The notes under the pieces: model-generated
The model's input: only the letters and a program-made list of their open reading frames with translations
Databases searched by the model: none
What the model was told of the DNA's origin: nothing
Position numbers and translations under genes: made by a program
In this document: positions 16,336 through 24,061 of the stretch, piece after piece
Position numbering within the stretch: the first letter of the stretch is position 1
How the letters are laid out: the number at the start of each line of letters is the position of its first letter
Assembly: GCA_045126215.1 (NCBI GenBank)
Contig: JBGVOD010000034.1
Coordinates: forward strand, 1 to 38,763
From: SVEL01 sp045126215
Lineage (GTDB): Bacteria; Bacillota; Clostridia; Lachnospirales; Lachnospiraceae
Reading direction: 5' to 3'
Length of the DNA stretch: 38,763 nucleotides

Positions 16336-16821
16336 CTATTCTTCCTCCATATCAGCCATACTGATTTCATCATAATCTTCCACAAAATCTCTTTCACTTT
16401 CAATTGATTCTGACTCTTCAACATTTCTTTTACCCTCTTCCTTATAAAGCTGATAAAGCATTTTAAGATTTGAATCGTACTCTTTAAGTTCTGATGATAT
16501 CTGGCTGTATTTTATTTTATATATTACATAAGAAATAACAAGATAAACTATCATATATACTATATATGACACCAATATGATTCTTCCCAGTTTCATAAAA
16601 TCATATGTCGGAAGAGATGCAACTACTTCTTCAATATTAACAAAAACAATGACTGCAATAAACAAAACATATGCCAGTGTAGCCACTATTCCTGAATTAA
16701 GCAGACCTAATCCAATATAATCGTCTTTATAATATTTACTTTTTATTATGCTCTTTTTTCCTTCTTTTTCTTCATATAATGCAAGTTTTGTCATCAGGAT
16801 AATCCTGTCACTATTTAGCAT
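16336..16821 (-). CDS. Small membrane protein, first gene of the cda operon
   Basis: This 161-residue protein starts at the ATG at 16821 (MLNSDRIILMTKLALYEEKEG), with GGAGG 5 nt upstream. A 10-codon extension upstream has no ribosome site. Two membrane helices span about 42-62 and 79-102. The C-terminus is highly acidic ('EYDSNLKMLYQLYKEE...MADMEEE'). The function is unknown. It is the first gene of a transcript that continues through cdaA to leuA. Confidence 0.7.
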   Translation of the reverse strand: MLNSDRIILMTKLALYEEKEGKKSIIKSKYYKDDYIGLGLLNSGIVATLAYVLFIAVIVFVNIEEVVASLPTYDFMKLGRIILVSYIVYMIVYLVISYVIYKIKYSQISSELKEYDSNLKMLYQLYKEEGKRNVEESESIESERDFVEDYDEISMADMEEE

Positions 16822-16873
16822 ATTGACCTCCATTTTTGTATGCATACGCATAATTGCCCATAATGCAGGTAAT

Positions 16874-16903
16874 ATTATATCACAACTTTATGTGTAATGG
16901 CAA
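16874..16903 (-). promoter_or_regulatory. Strong predicted promoter of the cda-glmM-leuA operon
   Basis: On the minus strand TTGCCA (16898-16903) and a perfect TATAAT (16874-16879) are 18 nt apart. The -35 box lies inside the last codons of the catalase gene. The predicted transcript start is near 16866, about 45 nt before the first ATG. Confidence 0.7.
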
Positions 16904-18348
16904 GTTTTCATTTCATCAATGACACTTCTTCTAAACTCTTCTGAAGCCTTTCCAAAATAGCCCAAGACTCTGTCAATAATATCTGGTTTACATTTTACAA
17001 GCTCTACTGCAATATTATTTACAAGATGCTTCTTTTCTATCTTATTAAGTGATCTGTATCTTTCACCCGCCTGTGTGAAATCATCTGTTTTGATAATAGG
17101 TGTCCTTACAATATAGCCTTTTACATGTTCTGGAGATGGTATATTAATATTTGCCGGTCTTGGATTATTATTATTCAGACTATTTGGAGAATAATTTATA
17201 ACTTCTGGATTCGCATAATATGTCATATTTCCATCTCTTTGATTGTTATTTACCTTAGAAATTGACCTGTTGATAGGAAGCTGCATAAAGTTTGGTCCTA
17301 TTCTATGCCTTTGTGTATCTATATATGAAAAGCTTCTTCCCTGTAGCATTTTATCTGCTGATAGTTCAACTCCCGGAACAATATTTGCAGGGCAGAATGC
17401 CACCTGTTCTGTTTCTGCAAAGAAATTCTTTGTATTTTCATATAACGTCATTACGCCTACAGGAATCAATGGAAAATTATCTTCCGGCCACGTTTTCGTA
17501 TCATCAAGTGGATCAAATTCCAATTTTGTCACATCATCCTTATTCATTATCTGCACACACAGCTGCCAGCTTGGATAGTTGCCTGATTTGATGGCATTGT
17601 AAAGATTCCTTGTAGATATATCAGGATCACTTCCTGCGAGTCTTTCTGCCTCGTGTCTATCAATAGTTTCGAGACCCTGCATTGTCTTCCAGTGATACTT
17701 TATATATACCCTTTCACCTTTACAGTTAACCCATATATAAGTATTTACACCAAATCCGTCTATTTTTGTATAATCCTTTATGGTTCCTCTGTCACTGTAA
17801 AGCCATGTTATCATATGTGTTGCTTCAGGTGTAAGTGACACAAAATCCCAGAATCTTTGAGGGTCTTTAAGGTTTGAGTCAGGTAGTGGTTTCAACGAAT
17901 GAATTACATCCGGAAATTTTATTGCATCTCTAATAAAAAATACAGGCAGGTCATTACCAACAATATCGTAAATACCCTGCTCTGTATAAAATTTCACTGC
18001 AAATCCTCTTGGATCTCTCACAGTATCAGCTGAACCTTTAGAGCCAATTACTGTAGAAAATCTCACAAATACCTTTGTCCTCTTGCCTGCTCTGTTAAGA
18101 AAATCTGCCATTGTATACTTACTAAAATCTTTGTATGCCTGAAAATATCCGTGAGCACCTGTACCTTTAGCGTGTACAACTCTTTCAGGTACCCTTTCCC
18201 TATCAAAGTGCCCCATTTTATCTATAAAATGCACATCTTCAAGCAATACCGGACCACCCGGCCCAACAGTTAATGAATTCATATCATTTGCAATCGGTCT
18301 TCCAAGGCTGTCTGTCATGTAGCAACAAGCTTCATTTTTATTATCCAA
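16888..18348 (-). CDS. katA: Haem catalase (clade 3-like)
   Basis: The enzyme breaks hydrogen peroxide into water and oxygen. It has 486 residues, the small-subunit size. The distal His59 lies in 'RVVHAKGTGAHG', Asn132 in 'VGNDLPVFFIRDA', and the proximal haem-ligand Tyr342 in 'GRSFSYIDTQRHR'. All catalytic positions are intact. The start is TTG at 18348 with AAAGGT about 8 nt upstream. The in-frame ATG ten codons later has no ribosome site. Catalase is uncommon in strict anaerobes of this group, and here it directly follows the Bat operon. A Fur/PerR-like dyad lies upstream. No clear terminator follows, and the next operon's promoter overlaps its 3' end. Confidence 0.93.
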   Translation of the reverse strand: MDNKNEACCYMTDSLGRPIANDMNSLTVGPGGPVLLEDVHFIDKMGHFDRERVPERVVHAKGTGAHGYFQAYKDFSKYTMADFLNRAGKRTKVFVRFSTVIGSKGSADTVRDPRGFAVKFYTEQGIYDIVGNDLPVFFIRDAIKFPDVIHSLKPLPDSNLKDPQRFWDFVSLTPEATHMITWLYSDRGTIKDYTKIDGFGVNTYIWVNCKGERVYIKYHWKTMQGLETIDRHEAERLAGSDPDISTRNLYNAIKSGNYPSWQLCVQIMNKDDVTKLEFDPLDDTKTWPEDNFPLIPVGVMTLYENTKNFFAETEQVAFCPANIVPGVELSADKMLQGRSFSYIDTQRHRIGPNFMQLPINRSISKVNNNQRDGNMTYYANPEVINYSPNSLNNNNPRPANINIPSPEHVKGYIVRTPIIKTDDFTQAGERYRSLNKIEKKHLVNNIAVELVKCKPDIIDRVLGYFGKASEEFRRSVIDEMKTCHYT

Positions 18349-18433
18349 ATCATTTACCTTTTCATAATTGTCTCCATACAGTATATGAAAAAACGTCCGA
18401 TTGTTTCACTTTATTTTTGTGAACAGTTTTCAC

Positions 18434-18448
18434 ATTAAATCATTATAT
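18434..18448 (-). promoter_or_regulatory. Possible PerR/Fur-type box upstream of katA
   Basis: The minus-strand 15-mer ATATAATGATTTAAT matches the PerR consensus TTATAATnATTATAA at 11 of 14 defined positions. It lies about 85 bp before the katA start. It is also an AT-rich sequence, so a chance match is possible. Confidence 0.35.
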
Positions 18449-18480
18449 TTGATTTTTATATTTAATCTTTATCTTCGCGC

Positions 18481-18771
18481 TTAATCTTCTTCTTCATCAT
18501 TGAATTTTTGTACAAAAACAGACTCTTTATCAATCAGTTTCTTTACTCTGTAATAATCAACTATTCCTATAGTCATCATTACAGGTGCAACTATAATAAA
18601 AATAATTCCTATTATACACCATATAGGATCCTGGATAAATTTCATAAGGCCTGCACCTGCTACAATCAAAGATACCGCACTTCTAAAATATGCCATTAAT
18701 GTTCTTTTATTTGCAAGCACTGTTCTCTCTATTGATAATTGCGATTGAACTATTGTCCCTATGGATTCCAT
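18481..18771 (-). CDS. DUF202 (YidH-like) small membrane protein
   Basis: This protein is about 96 residues long. 'LSIERTVLANKRTLMAYFRSAVSLIVAGAGLMKF' is the DUF202 signature, in which RTxLAxxRT is followed by a membrane helix. A second helix follows at about 50-72. I favour the ATG at 18771, with AGGTG 7 nt upstream. A GTG at 18780 directly after the preceding stop codon is the alternative. It is the last gene of the Bat-type operon. The family's function is unknown. Confidence 0.75.
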   Translation of the reverse strand: MESIGTIVQSQLSIERTVLANKRTLMAYFRSAVSLIVAGAGLMKFIQDPIWCIIGIIFIIVAPVMMTIGIVDYYRVKKLIDKESVFVQKFNDEEED

Positions 18772-18780
18772 GCATTTCAC

Positions 18781-19485
18781 CTACCATTTCTTTCCCTCGA
18801 AGTCAGAATAATTATATTCATATCCATTTTCTCTATAATCTTCCTGTTCCTGCATAGCACCAGATCTACTCTGTTCAGCACGTCTTTGTTGTTCTTCTAA
18901 CTCTTTTTCTTTTTCATCATCCCCACTGTTATCATCATCTCCACCATTTTCTTGTGGATTGTCATCATCACCACCATTTCCATTATTGCCAGACTGATTC
19001 TGCTCTTTTAGCTGTTCTAAGAATTTATCTATATCTTCCTTTAGATGCTGTGCATCCTCATTATGTCCATCACTATCATTTTCATTTGCACATCCATGTT
19101 CCATCAAAACAGCTTTGGCATCCTCTAATATTTTTATAGTCTCTTCAATATTTTCTTCTGTTATCTCTTCCGGAACAATTGGTGCAATCATTGATAATGC
19201 AAGATTGATTCTTGTAAGACATTCTCTTTCAAATGAAGGACTTGACTCTAATGCTTTTTTATATTCTTCAACAGCCTTATCATAGTTTCCATTTATATAC
19301 TCCATATTTCCCTGATTATAATGTGCTATATATGGTTGTAAAAAGCCTAGATACGACATATTATTCTCAGAATAAATCTCGTTGTTGTAATCATCTATTA
19401 AATTTTCATTTTTTACATAATTAATCAATAAGACAAGAAACAGTATTGTAAAAACAAAACCTACTCCTGCTAATATCTTCTTCAT
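18781..19485 (-). CDS. BatC-like membrane-anchored TPR protein
   Basis: This 234-residue protein has an N-terminal signal-anchor (about 4-23), then TPR-like helices ('AHYNQGNMEYINGNYDKAVEEYKKALESSPSF', about 53-85). A long acidic Asn/Gly/Asp-rich region follows (about 165-195), then a Glu/Gln/Arg-rich segment. The architecture and its place after two VWA genes match BatC of aerotolerance operons. The low-complexity part is repeat-rich ('NGGDDDNPQENGGDDDNSGDDE'). Confidence 0.68.
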   Translation of the reverse strand: MKKILAGVGFVFTILFLVLLINYVKNENLIDDYNNEIYSENNMSYLGFLQPYIAHYNQGNMEYINGNYDKAVEEYKKALESSPSFERECLTRINLALSMIAPIVPEEITEENIEETIKILEDAKAVLMEHGCANENDSDGHNEDAQHLKEDIDKFLEQLKEQNQSGNNGNGGDDDNPQENGGDDDNSGDDEKEKELEEQQRRAEQSRSGAMQEQEDYRENGYEYNYSDFEGKKW

Positions 19486-19523
19486 ATATCCTTCGCTTCC
19501 CTTCTATGCAAAATCTACAACCT

Positions 19524-20468
19524 TTAATTCATTTTTAGTTTGTTTTTTAAATCAATGAACTCGTAAATCAGCAATAAGAGCAATGGTATTACAAATATAT
19601 AATATATATCTGCATATCCTTCTGTACTTCCATCACCATCAGTAATCTTTGCATCCTTTACAATCTTATCAATTACTTCATCTATTTCATCGCTATCAGT
19701 CATATTAATATAGTCTACTGCCATATCAGAAGCTATACTTTTAAGATTATCCTCATCAATTTTGGAGATTGCTGCCTTTCCATAGCTTTCCTCCAATACT
19801 GTCTTTTCGTCATCCCAATATGATGAAACATACATCTTGCCGCCTTCTTCTGTACCATATCCAAATACTGCTCCGCCATCGATGTATTCAGCAATCTCAG
19901 CAAAAGAATCAAGTTCATCATCATTTGTGATTTCACCATCACTGATAAAGAACACATATGTCTTACCATCCTCTTTTTCAGAATCTCTTTCAAGGATTTT
20001 TATCATCATATCCTTGCTTACATTCATTGAACTTCCTTTTGCCAAAAGTTCATCAACAACAGTAATGCAATCAATAGTATCTTTTGCAAAATCTACATTG
20101 TCTGTATACGGCATCACAATATTTGCTCTATTTGCAAATGTCATAACTGCGAACCTTGCACCATGTAATTCATCTACTATGTACGAACAATCATCTTTTA
20201 AAGCTTCTAATCTTTCTGTTTCATCTTCGCAATCTACTGCAACCATGCTTATAGTGTTATCAATAACAAAAAGAATATTTGCATCAATATCCTGTGTTTC
20301 TATTTTTACATCATCTGTGGCAATCATAATTCTCAAATTGATTACAAACAATAATGCTATAATTATAATTTGTCTGATATATGGCCATATTCCTTTGCGT
20401 TTCACTATTAAAAGTGCAACACATATGATTGCCATGAGCCATATTGGAATAATTGGATTTACTATCAT
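19524..20468 (-). CDS. VWA-domain membrane protein (BatB-like)
   Basis: This 314-residue protein has N-terminal membrane helices (about 7-23 and 33-50), a von Willebrand A domain (about 62-270) and a C-terminal helix (about 285-303). The MIDAS motif is DNTIS (Asp70, Thr72, Ser74), a Thr-for-Ser variant of DxSxS, with 'FISDGEITNDDE' as the later Asp motif. It probably binds a metal and a protein partner at the outer membrane face. It lies 12 nt after its paralogue. Confidence 0.78.
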   Translation of the reverse strand: MIVNPIIPIWLMAIICVALLIVKRKGIWPYIRQIIIIALLFVINLRIMIATDDVKIETQDIDANILFVIDNTISMVAVDCEDETERLEALKDDCSYIVDELHGARFAVMTFANRANIVMPYTDNVDFAKDTIDCITVVDELLAKGSSMNVSKDMMIKILERDSEKEDGKTYVFFISDGEITNDDELDSFAEIAEYIDGGAVFGYGTEEGGKMYVSSYWDDEKTVLEESYGKAAISKIDEDNLKSIASDMAVDYINMTDSDEIDEVIDKIVKDAKITDGDGSTEGYADIYYIFVIPLLLLLIYEFIDLKNKLKMN

Positions 20469-20480
20469 ATTACCCTCTGT

Positions 20481-21518
20481 TTATCTCTTCGTTACTTTTA
20501 TAAATATTATCATTACAGATACAACACATACCAAAATAATAAATGGCACCTTAACTAATTCTATCTCTATTATTTCAGTATTTTCCTTGACAAGACTTTT
20601 GCTGGTTTTCTCAATTTCGCTGACAATCTGTTTAAATGTTCCGGATTCTTCCTCAAGATAAAACTTTCCGCCTGTTTTTTCGACTTCTCTTTCCATCTCA
20701 TCCATATATCCCTGATACATTTCCTTTGTTCCAATGCCATACACAAGAATATTCTTCTTTTTACAAAGGCTTGCCGCCTCTTCCAAAGTGTATATCGGTG
20801 ATCCCTGAAGATCGTTGTCTGTAGAAAAAATTATTATCTTTGTACGTTCATCTTCATCTGTTGACTTGAAATCAATAGCTGCTGCCGCCAATCCATCGCC
20901 TATTATGGAACTACCTCTTTCCTCAGAGCCCTCAAGTGTTCCACTGGAAATATATTCATCCATATACCAATATTCATCCCAGGCATCATCATCTTCCCAG
21001 TCTATATCATAGTTTAATCTTGCATCAAGACATTTTTCTATCATATCAAGCTGTTCTATAATATATCCGTAGTCTGTTGTAAGTGGCGTCATAAGTACAG
21101 GTGTTGTATTAAAAATAACTATTCCAAATCTCTCACCCTGAAGATTATTAACCACTTCTTTCAATTCACTTACAAGATTCATATTAAGATAATCTACAGA
21201 TGTTGAAATATCTATGCACAGCATAATATCTCGAGTATTTTTTTCTTTCTCTTTAATCTCTGTCTTGTAAGGTCTTGTAAGCATCGCAAATGCTACAGCT
21301 ATTGAAAGCATGCATGCTACAAAAACAACAACTGTATAAATCTTATATTTTAATATTTTCTTCTTATAATATGGCTCATTTTCTATATACGAAGTATTTG
21401 CAATCTTTTTACCACCCTTGTATTCGTCTTTCTTTTTTATTTTAATAAATAAAAATACGAATAAAGATACTAAAACTGCTATTCCTATGAAAATGACATA
21501 TGTGTTTCTTAATTCCAT
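20481..21518 (-). CDS. VWA-domain membrane protein (BatA-like)
   Basis: This 345-residue protein has membrane helices at about 7-25, 60-80 and near the C-terminus (about 322-341), flanking a VWA domain. The MIDAS motif is a canonical DISTS (Asp103, Ser105, Ser107), followed by 'IIIFSTDNDLQGSP'. It overlaps the preceding small membrane protein gene by 10 nt. Paired VWA proteins after MoxR and DUF58 define Bat operons. Confidence 0.8.
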   Translation of the reverse strand: MELRNTYVIFIGIAVLVSLFVFLFIKIKKKDEYKGGKKIANTSYIENEPYYKKKILKYKIYTVVVFVACMLSIAVAFAMLTRPYKTEIKEKEKNTRDIMLCIDISTSVDYLNMNLVSELKEVVNNLQGERFGIVIFNTTPVLMTPLTTDYGYIIEQLDMIEKCLDARLNYDIDWEDDDAWDEYWYMDEYISSGTLEGSEERGSSIIGDGLAAAAIDFKSTDEDERTKIIIFSTDNDLQGSPIYTLEEAASLCKKKNILVYGIGTKEMYQGYMDEMEREVEKTGGKFYLEEESGTFKQIVSEIEKTSKSLVKENTEIIEIELVKVPFIILVCVVSVMIIFIKVTKR

Positions 21519-21988
21519 CTTTCAATAGCCCTTTTCGTCTTCTCTAATGATGATTTTGTATTTCCTTCTGACCTTTTTGCAAATTCCGGTGCATAATATT
21601 CTTCTATAAGTTCCTCAAGTAATGGCATATTAAGGGCCTTTATATCCTGCAGAGTATAATTATGAACTCTTATTCCCGTCATTTCATGTACGAATTTTCT
21701 AATACATTTACTCATTTTCTGATATGCAGTTCGAACAGAAATTTTATTATGCTCATAATCATTTTCTATTTTGCTAATTTCCTTTAAGTATTTTGACTTT
21801 ATATATGCAATTCTGTTTGGATTTCTATACTGAACAACCGGTACATTTCCATTTGCGCCATTCTTCATCTTCTTCATAACAAAGCTTACAACAAAAAAAA
21901 CAATAATAAATAGTACAAACAGAAATGATACAACTACTGGCCATAATTCATATGAAAATGGCTCTTGTAATCCAACTGATGTTTCCAT
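21509..21988 (-). CDS. Small membrane protein of the Bat operon (DUF4381-like)
   Basis: This 159-residue protein has a short outer N-terminus, one membrane helix (about 16-40) and a helical cytoplasmic part ('YLKEISKIENDYEHNKISVRTAYQKMSKCIRKFVHEMTGI'). It starts 1 nt after the DUF58 stop, with GGGAGA upstream. Position and topology resemble the DUF4381 genes found between DUF58 and VWA genes. The assignment is by eye. Confidence 0.6.
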   Translation of the reverse strand: METSVGLQEPFSYELWPVVVSFLFVLFIIVFFVVSFVMKKMKNGANGNVPVVQYRNPNRIAYIKSKYLKEISKIENDYEHNKISVRTAYQKMSKCIRKFVHEMTGIRVHNYTLQDIKALNMPLLEELIEEYYAPEFAKRSEGNTKSSLEKTKRAIERWN

Positions 21989-21989
21989 A

Positions 21990-22874
21990 TTATCTCTTTT
22001 CTCCCTTATGTTTACCGAATAATTCTATGATTTTTTCTTCAATGTCTTCTGTCTCATCAATTGTAACAGAGGCAATACCAAGCTTCTTAACCTTATTCTT
22101 ACAGTACTCATGTACTTGTGCCTTTTTCTCCGCTTCAATCTTTGATAATTTTTTATCTTCCGTGAAATAATCTGATAAATAACTTTCACCCACTACATCA
22201 TATACATCGGATCCACTTTTATGTGCATCACTTATATTTACCAATAATATATCATGTAACAACAGAAGTTTTTTAAGCTCTGATTCAGACATCTTTCTTA
22301 TTCCCTCTAAATCAGTTATGATTACAATAATCATCTTCCTTCTGAAGTTTCTAACTATATATTCCAGCGGCTTGTTAATATCCGACTCATTATTAAGCGT
22401 TACATCTTTGTGATAATTTGCAAGAATATTCTCAATATTAAATAGTCCTGTTTTAAAAGGAAAATGATTGATAAGTCTTTCTGTAGAATATGTAGCACTT
22501 ACATAATCCCCGTTTTTATTAACAAGATAAGCAATAGTACCTGCACAAATAAGTGCTACTTCTCTCTTTTCCTGTCCTTTTACCGTGTCAGCAAGCATTC
22601 TTTTATTTGTATCAACAACCAGCATGATATTGTGTTTTTTTTCTGCAATGTATTGTCTTACCAGCAGTTTCTGACTTCTTGCTGAGGCTTTCCAATCCAT
22701 ATCCTTAATATCATCACCTGCTACATATTCACGCAGCTCGTCAAAATTCATACTTCTTCCCTTATATATAGAATGATATGAACCATCTAGAATCCTGGAT
22801 GTAGCCCTGTTAGTCTGTATATTTGTATTTCCCTTAAGATTCGACTGAACCTTAGAAATATAATTCATTCTCAT
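21990..22874 (-). CDS. DUF58 family protein
   Basis: This 294-residue protein contains 'GSYHSIYKGRSMNFDELREYVAGDDIKDMDWKASARSQKLLVRQY', which is the DUF58 signature, followed by a degenerate VWA-like fold. No membrane helix is visible. DUF58 proteins are usual partners of MoxR ATPases. The gene overlaps moxR by 4 nt (ATGA), indicating coupled translation. Confidence 0.88.
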   Translation of the reverse strand: MRMNYISKVQSNLKGNTNIQTNRATSRILDGSYHSIYKGRSMNFDELREYVAGDDIKDMDWKASARSQKLLVRQYIAEKKHNIMLVVDTNKRMLADTVKGQEKREVALICAGTIAYLVNKNGDYVSATYSTERLINHFPFKTGLFNIENILANYHKDVTLNNESDINKPLEYIVRNFRRKMIIVIITDLEGIRKMSESELKKLLLLHDILLVNISDAHKSGSDVYDVVGESYLSDYFTEDKKLSKIEAEKKAQVHEYCKNKVKKLGIASVTIDETEDIEEKIIELFGKHKGEKR

Positions 22875-23866
22875 GGTGTCTTAACAGCTCCTATAATAGC
22901 ATCAATAATAGTTTCTTCTTTTATTCCATCTGCCATTGCAGCAAAGTTAAGCATGATTCTATGTCTAAGTACAGAATATCTCATTGATTTGACATCATCA
23001 GGTATGCAATATGATCTGCCATTGATAAGTGCAACTGCCTTAGCTACCTCCATAAACGATATGGCAGCTCTGGTACTTGCTCCCATCGATACGTATTGTG
23101 ATAACTCCCTGCTAAGTATTTTGTCAGTCATTCTTGATGCCTGTACAATATCAACAATGTACTTCTTGATAGAAGGGTCTATATATACTTTCTTGCAAAG
23201 CTTCTGAAGAAATACAATATCATCAATTGTTGCTACTGAATGTGCATCTTTGAAAACGTCTCCTTCAATTCTGTTAAGTATTTCCATCTCTTCTGCTGTG
23301 TTAGGATATGCAAGCTTAACCTTAAGAAGGAATCTGTCAAGCTGTGCCTCTGAAAGCACATATGTACCTTCCTGTTCTATAGGATTCTGTGTTGCAATTA
23401 CTACAAACACTTCAGGAAGCTTAAATGTCTTTCCTCCAATAGTTATTTCATGTTCCTGCATTGCCTCAAGCATAGCACTCTGAGTCTTGGCACTTGAACG
23501 ATTAACTTCATCAAGCAATACAAAGTTTGCATAAACAGGTCCAAGCTTTGTTTCAAATGTATTAGTTGACATATTAAATGTCTGTGTACCAATAATATCA
23601 CTTGGTAAAAGGTCCGGTGTACACTGAATTCTTGAGAATTCGCCATGAACTGCATCTGTCATAACCTTCGCAGCTGTAGTCTTTGCAAGTCCCGGAACTG
23701 ACTCCAAAAGAATATGTCCGTTTGTAAGCATAGCTACAAGAATGGAATATCCAAGATATGGCTGTCCAACCACCTTACTTTTATAATATTCACTTAATTT
23801 TCCTACTATACTTACAGCTCTATCAAGTTCTTGTTTTGTAATTTCATCTTCTGCCCTCTGCATCAT
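22871..23866 (-). CDS. MoxR-family AAA+ ATPase
   Basis: This 331-residue chaperone-like ATPase has Walker A 'LLESVPGLAKTTAAK' (about 53-67), Walker B 'FVLLDEVNRS' (115-124) and sensor 1 'VVIATQNPIEQEGTYVLSEAQLDRFLLK'. The first Gly of the usual GVPGLAKT is Ser here, while the GLAKT core is intact. MoxR proteins mature or activate the VWA proteins encoded downstream. It is the first gene of the operon, with GGAGAG before the ATG. Confidence 0.9.
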   Translation of the reverse strand: MMQRAEDEITKQELDRAVSIVGKLSEYYKSKVVGQPYLGYSILVAMLTNGHILLESVPGLAKTTAAKVMTDAVHGEFSRIQCTPDLLPSDIIGTQTFNMSTNTFETKLGPVYANFVLLDEVNRSSAKTQSAMLEAMQEHEITIGGKTFKLPEVFVVIATQNPIEQEGTYVLSEAQLDRFLLKVKLAYPNTAEEMEILNRIEGDVFKDAHSVATIDDIVFLQKLCKKVYIDPSIKKYIVDIVQASRMTDKILSRELSQYVSMGASTRAAISFMEVAKAVALINGRSYCIPDDVKSMRYSVLRHRIMLNFAAMADGIKEETIIDAIIGAVKTP

Positions 23867-23951
23867 TTCTCTCCTTATGATTTATTTTACAAAGAATGTT
23901 CGCGGAATTATGATAACAGCAAAGCTGTAAACAAATTCACACATCTTAACT

Positions 23952-23980
23952 ATTTTATAAAAAATTTTATGGTTTTACAA
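23952..23980 (-). promoter_or_regulatory. Predicted promoter of the Bat operon
   Basis: On the minus strand TTGTAA (23975-23980) and TAAAAT (23952-23957) are 17 nt apart, giving a leader of about 80 nt. A dyad ACAGC-AAA-GCTGT lies just downstream of the start region (23916-23928) and could be an operator. Confidence 0.42.
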
Positions 23981-24061
23981 CTTTATTCTATCGTTTTCCT
24001 ATAACTATTTTTCTATAACTATTTTCTATATGCTTATTTTCTCACAATTTTTATAATTTTC

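Noticed and set aside
19837..20661. 274-codon plus-strand frame opposite the VWA genes
   Set aside because: It is antisense to two overlapping conserved genes, rich in Ser/Ile from reverse codons, and has no initiation signal.
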